Origin: Burhinus oedicnemus
Taxonomy: Eukaryota; Chordata; Aves; Charadriiformes; Burhinidae
Direction of reading: 5' to 3'
Assembly: GCA_008921705.1 (NCBI GenBank)
Contig: VFFE01008529.1
Location: 536,866 to 600,865 of the forward strand
DNA length: 64,000 nt
The notes below the pieces were generated by a model. It saw only the letters and a list, made by a program, of their open reading frames with translations, had not been told where the DNA came from and did not search any database. A program made the translations under genes and the position numbers. The number at the start of each line of letters is the position of its first letter. Position 1 is the stretch's first letter. This document shows positions 44,775 to 57,239 of this stretch, piece by piece.

Positions 44775-45556
44775 AAAATGTCGTTGACACGCTGGAGGGA
44801 AGGGATGCCATCCAGAGGGACCTGGACAGGCTTGAGAGGCGGGCCCATGTGAATCTCGTAAAGTTCAACAAGGCCAAGTGCAAGGCCCTGCACCTGGGTC
44901 AGGGCAATCCCAAGCACAAATACAGGCTGGGTGGAGAATGGATTGAGAGCAGCCCTGAGGAGAAGGACTCGGGGGTGTTGGTTGATGAGAAGCGCAACAC
45001 GAGCCACCAACGTGCACTTGCAGCCCAGAAAGCCAACCACATCCTGGACTGCATCAAAAGAAGCGTGGCCAGCAGGTCAAGGGAGGTGATTCCGTCCCTC
45101 TGCTCCGCTCTGGTGAGACACCACCTGGAGTATGGCCTCCAGCGATGGGGTCCCCAACATAAGAAGGACATGGACCTGTTGGAGCAGGCCCAGAGGAGGG
45201 CCACGAAGATGATCAGAGGACTGGAGCATTTCTCCTATGAGAACAGGCTGAGAAAGTTGGGGTTGTTCAGCCTCGAGAAGAGAAGGCTCCAGGGAGACCT
45301 TATAGGAGCCTTCCAGTACCTAAAGGGGGCCTACAGGAAAGATGGTGAGGGACTTTTTACAAGGGCATGTAGTGATAGGATGAGAGGTAGCAGTTTTAAA
45401 CTGAAAGAAGATAGATTTAGAGTAGATATTAGGAAGAAATTCTTTACTGTGAGGGTGGTGAGGCACTGGACCAGGTTGCCCAGGGAAGTTCTGGATGCCC
45501 CATCCCTGGAAGTGTTCAAGGCCAGGTTGGATGGGGCTTTGAGCAACCTGGTCTAG
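44762..45556 (+). pseudogene. CR1 ORF2 C-terminal fragment (reverse transcriptase tail)
   Basis: The frame is open for 264 codons and ends at a TAG at 45554 that corresponds to the natural ORF2 stop. The family part begins at about codon 5-7 ([19 protein letters not shown]) and includes [70 protein letters not shown], and a terminal [10 protein letters not shown]. These are conserved in the thumb and C-terminal region of CR1 ORF2 proteins. The endonuclease domain and the catalytic reverse-transcriptase motifs lie upstream and are absent, so the fragment cannot act. A GTG opens the listed frame, but this is not a real start: a stop lies just before it at 44756. The lack of stops and frameshifts over about 260 codons suggests a fairly young insertion. 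Confidence 0.9.
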
Positions 45557-45643
45557 TGGGAGGTGTCCCTGCCCATGGCAGTGGGATTGGAACTAGCTGA
45601 CCTTTAAGGTGCCTTCCAACCCAAACCATTCTATGATTCTATG
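44775..45643 (+). mobile_element. CR1 LINE 3' portion, forward, ORF2 tail intact
   Basis: The longest CR1 copy here, about 870 bp. The element-like sequence starts at about GTCGTTGACACGCTGGAGGG. It runs through the end of ORF2 and the roughly 87-bp 3' UTR (CTTTAAGGTGCCTTCCAACC) to two copies of the terminal repeat ATTCTATG at 45627-45643. The 5' end is truncated, as is usual for CR1 retrotransposition. No target-site duplication was evident, which is also normal for CR1. Confidence 0.95.
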
Positions 45644-46111
45644 AAAAATGTAGTTCAATGCACTCTGTTTTTCCCTGTGAAGTAGTAATAATCTTCTGCT
45701 GCAGCTGAAAGTCTTTCCAGCTTTGCTGGGGTACCTTTCTGTCATACTCCCCAATGCGCTATGGACACTGTTACATGGCCCCAGTGCCATCCCAACTGTG
45801 GGCCACAGCAGATGTGCCTGCCAGGCACTGCTGATGCCATGGGTGCTCCTGGGGGCATCTCCCCCCGGACCACTGCCAACCTGCCCATTTGCTGCTCTGC
45901 TCCCAGTCTGCATAGGCAGACACAAGGGACCAGGGACGTTACAGGGACATTGCTCAAGCACCCAAACCACACAGACCCCCCGACTGCTCAGTGGGGATCC
46001 TGACTAAACCAGCACCATTGAAGCCCAAGCCTGGGATTCTCCCTGTTCAGTAATTGTCACATCAGGGAAATCCTAGAGGCGGCTTAGCTGAGGGGCTTTT
46101 GCACTAAAATT
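45644..46111. other. Spacer between two CR1 copies
   Basis: Non-repetitive-looking sequence, GC-richer in the middle (about 45770-45970). Open frames on both strands lack recognisable domains. Confidence 0.4.
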
Positions 46112-46595
46112 TTTAGGACATTGAGGTGCTGGAGCATGTCCAGAGAAGGGCAACGAAGCTGGTGAGGGGTCTAGAGCACAAGTCTTATGAGGAGCAGCTG
46201 AGGGAACTGGGGTTGTTTAGCCTGGAGAAAAGGAGGCTGAGCGAGACCTTATTGCTCTCTACAGCTACCTGAAAGGAGGTTGTAGAGAGGTGGGGGTCGG
46301 TCTCTTCTCCCAAGTAACAAGCAATAGGACAAGAGGGAATGGCCTCAAGTTGCGCGAGGGGAGGTTTAGATTGGATATTAGGTAAAATTTCTTCATTGAA
46401 AGGGTTATCAAACATTGGAACAGGCTGCCCGGGGAAGTGGTGGAATCACCACCGCTGGAGGTATTTAAAAGACAGGTAGACATGGTGCTGAGGGACATGG
46501 TTTAGTGGTGGTTTTGGCAGTGTTAGGTTTATGGTTGGACTCAATGATCTTAAAGGTCTCTTCCAACCTTGGTAATTCTGTGATTCTGTGATTCT
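46112..46595 (+). mobile_element. CR1 LINE 3' portion, forward, frameshifted
   Basis: It starts in the ORF2 tail (ACATTGAGGTGCTGGAGCAT). It passes the antisense-independent landmarks GGGTTGTTTAGCCTGGAGAA, AGGTTTAGATTGGATATTAG and GGTTGGACTCAATGATCTTA, and ends with ATTCTGTGATTCTGTGATTCT. Relative to the ORF2 frame there is an apparent one-base loss near 46240 (GAGCGAGACC where AGGGGAGACC is usual), so the frame is broken. Its 3' UTR differs from that of the 44775 copy, which implies a different CR1 subfamily. Confidence 0.93.
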
Positions 46596-47408
46596 AAAAT
46601 CAAACCCATGGGGAATGCACGTCTGTGATTTTAAACCATTGCGCTTCCAACACGATCCTTTCCTAAGTGCAACTGTGGGTGGCATCATGCAATGCAGCAA
46701 TACATGAAAAAGCAGTTGAACAGCTATGAAGACGGGAATATTTTGAAATATTTGTCCGCAGTGTGAAATTGCTAAATCACCAGCATAGTGTGGTTGTACA
46801 AAACACAAATGAAGTCAAAATAGGCAGTTCTCAAGAAAGTTTTGAATGATAAGGTTTTGAAATACTATTTTTGGGAAAAAAACCCCAAACTGCAGATAAG
46901 AGAGTGAACAAGAAAGGTGGGACAGGGTTGTTTGTTTTTTGAACAAAACCATTTCTTTTAGAGAGTTTATAGCCTGACATTATATGATTTTCTACCAGTG
47001 TTGCCCATTCTTTGCTAGCCAGGTGTTTAACAAATCAGCTCTATAGAAACTGCTTGCAAATATTCTTTCCCATCAACATTCAGTTCCTCTGTGAATTGTG
47101 AGCAAGTTTACTTACATATCTCATGTATTTTGCAAGGTCTGTTCCCTCCAAGGGAACAGTGATGACTGAAACTCTACCCAGTGAAACCACTAGCAAAACA
47201 GCTCTGGGATCATCTAGTAGAGGCAGTTTGTAAACAATTCCCTTGCTATCTCTTTCCTCTTATCAGCCAGAGGAGCACTTTGTCTGTCCACTGCTGAAGA
47301 CTCATTCTGCAGTAGCTGAAGGTCTACAGGGCATTTTGCTCTGAAATCTCAGCACAAGATACTAAATTATGGACCAAACGGAAGAATAGGTATGGCAAGG
47401 CTGTAGCT
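46596..47408. other. AT-rich non-coding spacer
   Basis: Nothing recognised beyond a short A-rich patch near 46875. Confidence 0.4.
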
Positions 47409-47477
47409 TGTATGGTTGGACTTGATGATCTTAAAGGTCCTTTCCAGCCTAGACAATTCTGTGATTTTATGATTCTT
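47409..47477 (+). mobile_element. CR1 LINE 3' UTR tip, forward
   Basis: About 70 bp: GTATGGTTGGACTTGATGAT, then CTTAAAGGTCCTTTCCAGCC, then ACAATTCTGTGATTTTATGATTCT. This is the last part of a CR1 3' UTR plus the terminal repeat. It resembles the end of the 46112 copy (same TTGGAC..TGATGATC..AAAGGTC text) and is probably of that group. Very short insertions of this kind are common for CR1. Confidence 0.9.
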
Positions 47478-48639
47478 TTACTGCTGGCATGGCCAGGTAC
47501 AATTTCCAAGAGCCCAGACACCCAGCCGAAGCCACAGCTGGCGAGGCATCCTCATGTGTGCCACCTTCAGGCCACTGAAGAGCCCTCTGAATTCACGCTT
47601 CATGTCTCTGCTATTTTCCTGTATGATAACGATCTTCTACAGCTCACAGCGATTATTTTTCCCCTCCCACCTGTTTCTGTTGCAGCAGGTAGTTGCTAGT
47701 CCTTCTGCTCCAGAGGAGGGGACGTAGCTCCTGTCAGAGGCGATCAGTGCTGTACCAGTATTTCCTGGGGAGGTGGTTTCGACACACTGCTTAGGGATGG
47801 GTCTGAACATAGTCCCGACAGCACCATGTGCTCAGATACAGGAGTTTCTTACTGGGAATGTAAAGTTTTCAAAGCCTCGCCAGTAGCCCCTCTGGATCTG
47901 TCTGTACTGCTTTCCAAAGCGAGTGTTGCCATGCGGGATGAAATACAAATGCAGTTGCTGAAAGAGAACTGGAACAAAAGTAAACCCCACTTAAGATTCA
48001 CAGAAAATTCCCCTTCTGTTACCTGATCCCCACGTTTTAGTTTTATTCTTTGATCTATGTGTTGTTAAGGCTGCTAACACTTTGTAAGTATATTGATGTT
48101 TCATTGAAAGTGCTTTGCCCAAAAGCCTGTGAATTTTAGGTGCTTTTTCACTTTTAATATCCATATCTTTTACTTTACTTGCTCCCAAGCCAGCCTGAGG
48201 TTATACTGTGTCGGTACTAAATTAATGTTTGACTTCAGCCTGTGTGCTGTACAACCCAGCACCTCCTCCATTTGCAGTAAGTAAATATTCAAGTGTTACG
48301 TTGTCCTTGAAACCTGTGCTCTGTGACAAAGGTTGTGTGCTGAGAAGAGACTGAAACACCAAATTTCCATGGGTCACAGCCCCTCCTGTCAGCGGTGCGT
48401 TAATCAGAAACCCACCCCTGGTTATCTGCAAAAGCATAGCGTGGGGAACTTTGGACCAGGTGACACAGGGGCAGACTTGGGCTCCTGAGAAGCATCCGAT
48501 TCTCTCTGAGTCCTCAGTTGTGAAAACCTCATCTCTGAGAGCATAAAATAAGGAGAAGCATGTTAAACTCGGGTTGGCCAGAAGCTGACCGCACTCCTTT
48601 CAGGAGCACAGGTTATGATACCTGCAGAGCTGACTGCAG
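47478..48639. other. Non-coding stretch, nothing recognised
   Basis: Mixed unique sequence with no coding, promoter or repeat signal that I can support. Confidence 0.4.
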
Positions 48640-48705
48640 GCGTGGTACTGTCTTGCTGCATGACCTTTGGGAAATTACTTTATCTCAGCCTACCCCAGCC
48701 TGTTG
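48640..48705 (+). mobile_element. MIR-like ancient SINE fragment
   Basis: CTTGCTGCATGACCTTTGGG followed by AAATTACTTTATCTCAGCCT parallels the MIR core text (CTGTGTGACCTTGGGCAAGT and CACTTAACCTCTCTGAGCCT) in order and spacing. Divergence is high and the flanks are not recognisable. Confidence 0.45.
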
Positions 48706-51341
48706 AAGAGCCAAAGGCATCAACACTTCAGGGAAATGCTTCACAACAGTACTTAATCCAGTCGTTCATGTCTGCAACTTGCTTTCAGATGTAAAAGCCT
48801 ATAAAAATTACTACTGCCATCACTTTCTTACAAAGAAAGGTAAAACTCATTGGTTTTGGATGATTTCCATTTAGAGGTTAATCTCTGAAAACCAGATAAA
48901 AAGTTGCACAAGCTTGCGTGAATGAAACACTGAGTTTTCATAAAGTAGTGGCCATACAGAGATATGTAGGGAAGATATTATTTTTTTTCTTATTGTTTGT
49001 GCAATAATGAAAAAAAATGTTTGGTTTCTCTTGCATTATATCAGCTTATCTACAAGGGCAGATTTAGTGGGAGGACCCATCAAATTGTACACTGTTCCAT
49101 TTGTCCAGGGTGACAACTTCAGCTGTACCATTGTAGAGCCATCATTTTTCTGTGGTAGCTACACCTGGCAGCTATGACTGATAACTGAGTTTCTCTGAAG
49201 TCCTTTGGCCTCAGTGGGTTAATACTACACAATTTGACTCTCTGAGGCCTGTACCAGGCTAACATGCTTTGCAGAAGTATTAGCACCATGGAAAAGGGCG
49301 TATTTGTACAACCTTCTCATAACAGGCAGTGACCTTGTCTATGCTGCCAGGCAAATTAAATTTGAGCTGGCTCCATAACCTGAGTACCAGGGCACTGTTC
49401 TTCCAAATCTCACCACTGCAGTCTCAGTTTCCAGCCTTGCCAAAGACCGGACTGGCAGTGTCATGACATGAAATGGGATGATCCAGATGAGTGGCAGTGT
49501 TCCTCCAGAGTCTTCTGCTGAAATACTTCTGCAACCAGAAAACACCAACTTGCCAAAAGAAGACCTTTTCACAGAAGAATGGTCTCTTCCCCCCAGGTTT
49601 TATTGGGAAGATGTGAGAGATCTTGAGTGGCATGCTTATCCAAGTAGGAGAGAGAGACAGCATGGCTGGACCTCCCCCCGGTCCAGCTAGTGCACCTCTC
49701 TGGGAGCAGCTCTCAAGACCAGGGGAGCAAGACTGCTATGAGCAGTTCCTGCTCCCTGGAGCTGGTTAGGCAGGGTCTTAAGTGCAGATAAGCTCTTGCA
49801 GATAAGACCCCTCTTTCTGCCTGGGGATCTCAGAGGTGAGAGCCACAGCTGAGACTCCAAACAGCTCTGTGGAATAGCAGGTTGTTATTATTTCCACTTA
49901 CAGCTGGGGGATCAGCGAGGCACCAAGTGGCTAACGTGATGTGGCACGTGTCCTGCCGCAAGCCTGAGAAACTGACAGAAGAAGATGGGTCTCCCTCCCC
50001 TGTGCATCCATCACAGTGCTCTTCCTCACAGGTTGGAAGCAGATGCTATAAAGCAGCTGTGAGGGCTTTTTATCTAGCGGGAATACAAGTTGACGGTTGG
50101 GAATTAATAAGGCTTATGCAAAAGACATTGGCAGGTCTTTCAGGTTGTCCTACAGCAGCAGGATTGTGTCTAGCAACTGTAGGGAAGTCCATATGCCTTC
50201 TCTGCTTGTGCCAACAGCCTGTCCTGCCAGGGAGTCACAGGCTGCCGTGATGGTGGCCTTAAATACCAAATTTGTGAGAGATTCCCCTTCTGCCTCTCCT
50301 TTTCCAGGCAAAAGGGGAGGGGAGGGGAGTGTGGACTGGCAGGAGAGAAGACCACGGGAAGACCACACCTGAAAGCACCTGCAGCAAATGGTGGCACCTT
50401 GGAGAGCTGAGCAGGCTCATGTGGTTTGGGCGCACTGGGCACGCAGAACGGGCTGCAGCCACAGGGCTCACCTTGCCACAGCGGCTGGCCACGCATCATC
50501 CCTTGCGAGCTTGCCCTGGGCCCTGGGCTTTGAGGAACCCCTCTCAGGAGTTCAGGCTCAGGGAAGGAACTCCTGCTTTCAGTAACACATCTGCTTGTGT
50601 CCAGCCACAGCCTGTTGCTGCACCAACAGTGTCACACGTGCGTGCTGGCTGGTTAGCTGGATGCAGCTGTGCCCCTGCCACCTGTGAGTACACTGCAGTG
50701 TGCCCAGCAGGTAGAGAAAGCCTCTCCATCCAACCTGATGACTCAGCTGGTGTCTCTTAGCCCAGCGTCGCTGAGAGTGGACAACCCCATCTCTGTGTGA
50801 GGCCGTACAAGATCCAGATCAAGAGCAAACCCAGCACATGGACATGCTCCTTGTTGCACTACATGGCAGGTTTTAGTAGCTCATCTGACTAGCTAGAGCA
50901 GCCAGTGATGCAGATTTTCTCCTTAAACACATGCATTAAAATACATGCTGCTGAAGTCAGGGATCCTAGATTAGACAAAATGAATCTTTCCTTCCCAAAC
51001 AAGGACTGAAAGGCTGTGACAGACAAGGCAGCATCGCAAAACCAGGGCACACAACATAGCCTAGATTTTCCCATTGCTCCTCTGTGGGCACACATCTGTG
51101 TACCAGGCCTGGAAAGTGTCTCCCAGGTTGGGAGCAGCCACCAAGTCCCAGCTTCTGACTCTTTCCCAAGCTCGGCAGCGGTCCTCTCCTCCTCCGGGAG
51201 TGGCAGCAGCACCTTGTCAGCGCCGCACTCAGTTGCCAGCCTGTTTTGGCTGCCCTCTGCGTGTAATTGTTAAGTTGCTGGGAATGGGAAAGCTCTGGCT
51301 AGCACGGGTAGAGCTTTAACAAGCACTCCCGAGAAGCTGAG
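48706..51341. other. Non-coding stretch, no gene recognised
   Basis: Mostly unique. A GC-richer patch at about 50250-50760 produces overlapping open frames up to 143 codons on both strands without recognisable domains. Confidence 0.4.
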
Positions 51342-51369
51342 ATGCGGGAGCGGAGCCTCTACCTGCAAG
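51342..51369 (+). other. Candidate short coding start before a donor
   Basis: An ATG at 51342, preceded by CGAGAAGCTGAG (G at -3), opens MRERSLYLQ and meets a donor-like sequence, CAAG|GTAAAT. The neighbourhood at 51170-51360 has a few CpGs but is not a clear island. No acceptor or promoter element defines the left side. Weak. Confidence 0.12.
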
Positions 51370-54300
51370 GTAAATTGTCACAGGTTGCCTCGGCCATTTC
51401 TTTCCCCCATCTTCGTGTTTAGGCTCCTTTTGCCTTATTTCATCATACCGTTTCAGGTCTTTTTGTTGTCATTTTGGTTTTCGAAATTTTAGCTGTCATT
51501 TCAATGACTGCTCTCTTATGCCGAAGATTTATTTGGAAATTTATGTACTCCCATAAATTAAGCGTTCCCTCTCAGCTTTCAGCCAGGCACGCCTAGGCTT
51601 GCACGCAACCTTAGAACAATACGGAGAAAGGTTATCATGACTTACCTGCCACAAATTATCTATTAATAGCACCATTTATGTACCTTTTTTTTTTTTTCCC
51701 CTTCATGGCATGCTTTCCCTACGTCCCCCTCTTAGCAGGTTTCCCCATTTTTGTGTGCTTTGTTTCCCCGGTGGAGGACAAGGGCGGGTAGAAGAGGGGT
51801 GACCTTTTCGGCACTGGCTCTGCCCCCGTGGCCCTGGCGCTGCCTTCCCCACAGGGTGTTTGCAGGGAGGGTGGGACGGCGAGCAGCTCACAGCCTGGTA
51901 AAACATTGACCTGTACAGGCAGCCGTGGCCGCGGAGGTGCTGGTGTGCCCAGGGAAGCAGGCAGCGGGAGCCCGTCGGCAGCCAGCACCCACGGGAGCAC
52001 ACCGGCTTCTCCCCAGGTACTGTGTCCCACTTTCGTTTTCCTCGCTTTGAGAGGCAGAAGGGCAATGGCGCTTGGTTATAAGGTTTGCCAAAGGTTCGGT
52101 CCCTAGAAGTTGGAAGAGGAGTTAGAGTTGTTATTTTGCAGTTTGCTTGCATCAACGGTAGTTGACTGCATGGTGTCATCTAAAGCACAGGTTGATTAAC
52201 CCATCTTGATTAGCTAGTTGTTTTGATTTTGGTGTGTCTTCAGTTAAAAAAACCCAAACAAACAAAATTAATGACCGGTTGCATTTGTAAACTTCATGGT
52301 TTTCTAATAAGACTCAAAACAGCTGGCTTCTGCTCATCTTCTGACAGAAGAGTAGGAACAGGAGTCAGAGTTTCTAATGAAAATGTGCAGTCTAATTATT
52401 GCAACGAGGATGTGGGTAGTGACTCATGCTGAAAAATACTTGCTGATTTTTGAACGAGCTTTGCAAAAATAGGCAAAGTGACTAATTTTTTTCAGGATCA
52501 TTTCAATGTTCCAAGGCAGTAGACACAGAAAAAACACCAGGATTTAAGTTCCTAGTACTCATGTGCCATTGAGAGAGGTGACGTTGAATAGGTTCAAGGA
52601 ATTGTTCTAAGTTTTCTCAGTGGCTGAAAGTTTGTACCACACCGTGGAAGCTGACTTGTTTGTGCAGGAACCGTCCTCTGTGTATGCTTTGCTGGTCTGG
52701 ATGTGGCTTTATATAAGTACATATGGTGACTCCCCAGAACTCACCTTTTACATCCCAGGTGACTGTCAAGTAATCCTGAAACGGGAGTTTTCACAGAGGA
52801 CTCGGTGTGAAGTGACTGGAGTGTAGTCAGTATTCGCAGTTTATTTACAGTGTGATTTGTGTGCAAAGCAAAACGCAAGAAAGAGCATTTCTTTTTAAAT
52901 TGTTGCTTCCAGTTTATCAGTGTTGGGCCCTAGCTGTGCTTGCTGCTTGCTTCGATCCTCCCTGACGTGACAGATTTTCTTGATGTGTTTGCTAACTCGG
53001 CTTGCACATGACATGCTATTTATGTTCAGTAAATGCTCAGTGGTGTTAGGCGGTACTGAAGTATGGTAACACATTTACTTTATTAAAAGTAGTCTAAGTG
53101 TGGCTTCAGTTCTTAGCAGTACTAAAACTCCTAGCGCAAACTGCAGGAAAAAATTACTGGAGAAAAAAGCAACTGGATTCCCACAAGTATCTGCTTTAAA
53201 GGACTGAAATGTGATTCAAGAAAGATTTTGGTAAAGGCTGCACTGCAGTTTCAGTCTGTCAGTGAATTTGTAGACATAAAGCATGACTATGATTAAAGCG
53301 TGTGATTTTCTTGTGTGTATAGCTGATGTGTGATTCTTGCCCTCTCCTCCCAGGAATGGTGGTTCCAGTATTTGACACTAAATTGGGCTGCTGTAGAAGT
53401 TTCCTTCGCAGTAACTAAAGAAAGAGTTCAAATCTTATCGCAGAGCTCACAGAGACTGAATTTAAAAAAATAAATATCTAAAACAAAAGACAGTGATAAC
53501 AATGTTATCTTGTCTGTTTTCATACAAAGCTAGGGTTCTAGCTGGTGACTATAAGGGAGATTATGTGGCTTAAATGGAAGGAACAGGACTGTTGACAAAA
53601 TCTGTTCAGTCTTCAAGTCCTGTTTGCACTACAGAGGACTTCTTTCAGAGCAACTCCAACCCCTTTCCATCTCTGAATCAAGGAATCAAGCAAAAACGTT
53701 ACCAGATAGGTTTCAGGACAAGGGGGTCATGACTATCTGTAAATTATGAGAAACTTAAATTGTTTCAGTAAATAATAACATACTATTATGCACTAAAATG
53801 AAGCCAGGAGATTTCATTTCATGTGCTGCATTTTCAGCACAGCTGTTTACCAAGTTTCGGTTGGTTAAACCTGTGTACATACACTGAAAGGAGCAGGGCT
53901 GCACAGGGATCACGAGGACAGCCTGGTCTGCAAAATCTTTTTTTGGGATATACAAGGTGGAAAAGATCGAGAATAATGCTTCGCCTGCGCTGCTTACAGA
54001 GTCGCTAGTTAAAAAGAAGTGTCTCGTCACCCTTAAAGGCTGTTCCTGTGACACAGGTGTTACTGCTAGACCTACGCAAAATAAAATATAATGGATCCCA
54101 CAGCGTTCTCACAGTGACACTTTTCCAAATTTCGCTTCATGGGAAAGAAGAAAGATTTATATTTGAACCAGAAATGCCCATAGTAAAGGAATATATTAAA
54201 AAGGGAATAATCTCTACAGATACTTTGGAAGGGAGTGATACTCACTCAGCAGAGATGCTGATTATTCAGATGGCAAAAAAAAGGAAACACTGCCAAACAA

Positions 54301-57239
54301 AAATGCTGTACAACTACAGCTACAGAAGATTAGCAGGGACATGGCAAAACTCTGCCGTCTCTTCCCTAGAAAGTGTCAGGGACAGCTGCTTGCCCCACGT
54401 ACCGAGCAGTGCCCTGGCAGAGGCAGGAGCAGCCTTGGTCCCTGCTCTCCTCAGGTGGGTGACAGGGCTGTCACCAGGAGGGTGGCACAAGGAGTGTCCA
54501 GGCTGTGCCTCAGCGACCTCCTGCACTCGAGCCCTTGTTCCAGCAGCTTTCAGTTGTTCATTGTGCTTGTTTGTGTAGCAGCCATCACACCACGGGTGAG
54601 ATGTTGCAATCACTTTCCTTGATTCCCCATTACAAAGACGTTGACATCAAATTGCCTGTATCAGACCAGTTACTTGGGGTTTGCTGTGCTGGACCTCTTT
54701 GTTTAAGGACATGCCCCAAGTAGAGACCTTCATAATCATTTTTTTTTCCCCTGACACAGCAGCCACATGGGACCTGGGTAAGGCCATTGCAGATACTTTG
54801 GGCTTGAGGCAGAAGAGCAAGCGGTCTGCAGTCTCTGGCAGGGGTCTCGTTCCTTCCATGACGATGCAGCTCCCTGCTTTTCTCTCTCTGAATATTAGAA
54901 AATCTTTTCCATAGCAGTCCAGTTGTACAACACCCACATGACCGGAATATCTCCTTCGTGTGACTTTGGGAGCAATTTAAAACATTAGCATTTAATTAGT
55001 TTATTATCTTAAGGCAGAAGCGTGATTTTACTGGCTTTTATAGGAGTAAGAGTTTTCTGAGGGAAACAATTTACCTTTTCAGAGCCAGTTGCAGAAGCAT
55101 GTCTTTGTGACAATAAGCTGGTTTTTCTGTTGTGGTGAATGAAATGATCAGGTAAAATGCAAACCTTAAAGGACTGTGATTAGAGACAAGCAAACTTACC
55201 CTTCCACATTTCCAGCTGAGCATAAGTGTTAGCGATGCATTGAAAGCCCAGCTTTTCAGTTTTGCTAAAATAACATGAAGTTTTAACCCATGACTTGCAG
55301 CTGAACATGAAATATAATTTCTGCAAAATGAAGTAACTTTAATTATTTTAATTACCAAAATTATTTTGTGCTTGATGCATGTATATGCAGTTCCCAATGA
55401 TGTCAATGAGAAATGAATGCTTAGATCTTGATTTAGTTCTTTCTTCTTTTCAATGTGTACTTTCAATGAGAATATTTCTTTATGCAATTTGTTGCTTTCA
55501 GTAATAACTTTCAGAATTTTTGTTCTCATCAGAAGTCAGATGTCACACAGATCAGAGTGCAGTGTATAGTTGATGATTAAACATATCTATCCAAATGAAT
55601 GGCAGCCCTGCCCTCCGCGCCCCAGTCCTGGGTCACAATGTTTCCCTTTACTTCCAATATTTAACACCAGCTGTCAATATCAAACAGTATTTGCTTACAC
55701 GCTGGAAAGCAAAAGTAGAAATAATAACCAATAGTTTTAGCAGAAATAATTTTTTTAATGGCTGAACTAAACGAAGGCTTACTTCTCGTACTACAATATC
55801 CTGGCTTATGTGGTCTTCTTCCCTGCATCTCCCAGGCTATGAGTGAAAAACAAAAGACACTGAGCAAAAGCTGCAGTGCCATTTAACCTTCATATTTGGA
55901 AGGAATCAAGTTTGAGAGGTCGTCAGATTGCCTCTCTTGTATCTAATGAGTATTTGGCTTAAAAACGAAAATGCATTGTTCAAATCAAAACCTTTTGGTT
56001 GTTGAGTGAAGGAAGGCATGTTTTGCAGATGTGAAGCCTCTACTGACTTTTCAGCCTTTCTGAAGAGCTGCAGAGAACAGTCATTATTCCCGTCCTTCCT
56101 ACCTCCTGCAAAGGTGTTATGAGACAAATGCTGTGGCACTATAGCAGTGATGTATTTTTTTAATGGTCTCCAGAAAAAAATGCACATCGTGCTTGGATTT
56201 TCTTTCCTCTGGGCAGTTTTTGTAATTGCAGCTGAAAGCAGCACCAGCAGCAGCCCTTAGACTGATAGCTGGGATCATGCTAAGCTTTACTGAACGGAAT
56301 GCTTTCACCTGAAAAATTGGGGATGCTTTAAAGGGAAAATTGCTGTGTAAACATTCTGCAGTGCACAGAAACAGCTTTTTCTAACCTGGTTTATGGCACT
56401 TTCGTTAATGCTTCTCCAGGCAATACTCAGGGCAGCCACTCTATCATGAAGCTCTTCCACTTGAACAGCTCCCAGAGATGCTCAAACCACACCTCTAGTT
56501 AGTTCTGTGTGGGCAGGCAACTTTATAAATAAAGCTGAAACTAAGGACTTAACAATAGAAAATTCATGGATAGGCTTGGGTTGGTTTTCATGGAATTACT
56601 CAGTCCATTCATGTCAGTTGGTGGGATTGATAGCTAAAATCTTGATTCTGCAAACCCTTCTCTACCTGGTATAGTGTTTATCCCTGCTAATGTTATCCTT
56701 GGGAACTACATTGGCATTATGTACTGCATACTGAAGGGGCTCCATCAGGCAATGCTTACGAGTAAATGCTGTATCTGATAGGGCTATGCCTGCCTGGACC
56801 GTTAAATACGCATAATGGCAAGGACAGCTCTGAATGGAGTTTCAGGGTAAAACTCACGCTGCAGTACTAAAATTTTATAGAATGTGCCTATGGACCTCTA
56901 CAAGTCTCTTCAGGCACCACACCTGCAAGAAAATGTAGGAAGAGTGCCTGGGATTACTGCATGGAAAGCTTGTTTGGCTTGGTGGTGGGTACCATCAGCA
57001 CCAATTGCAGGGATTAGATACGGTGGAAGCTACTGTGGAAGCAGCATTACCACTACTTCATTTTTACTTAAAACTTCTTGTCAGTCAGTCTTGAAGCACA
57101 AAGCTTTAGCTCTGCATCGGCAGTCAGGTGGGAATCCCTTAGCAAGGGGGACGTTGTTTGAAACTGCAATGCTGTAAGTACAGGCATAATCACAGTGGCT
57201 GCAAAAACAGTATCATGGGTAGGAGCATGAGATGATCAA
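51370..57239. other. Non-coding stretch, no gene recognised
   Basis: A GC- and CpG-richer patch at 51780-52020 includes a donor-like CCCAG|GTACTG but no recognisable coding frame. A T-run lies near 51686-51698. Two long open frames, plus 54048-54578 (176 codons, opening at GTG) and minus 55529-55071 (152 codons), show no known domain and fall within chance expectation. The rest is AT-leaning. Confidence 0.4.

Noticed and set aside
44384..45040. 218-codon minus-strand open frame
   Set aside because: Its 5' half is the antisense shadow of the CR1 ORF2 fragment, and the remainder has no recognisable features.
54048..54578. 176-codon plus-strand open frame
   Set aside because: It opens at GTG, has no recognisable domain or splice context, and about one frame this long is expected by chance in 64 kb over six frames.
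54955..54985. MIR-like GTGTGACTTTGGGAGCAATT
   Set aside because: The match is short, with no supporting neighbouring motifs.
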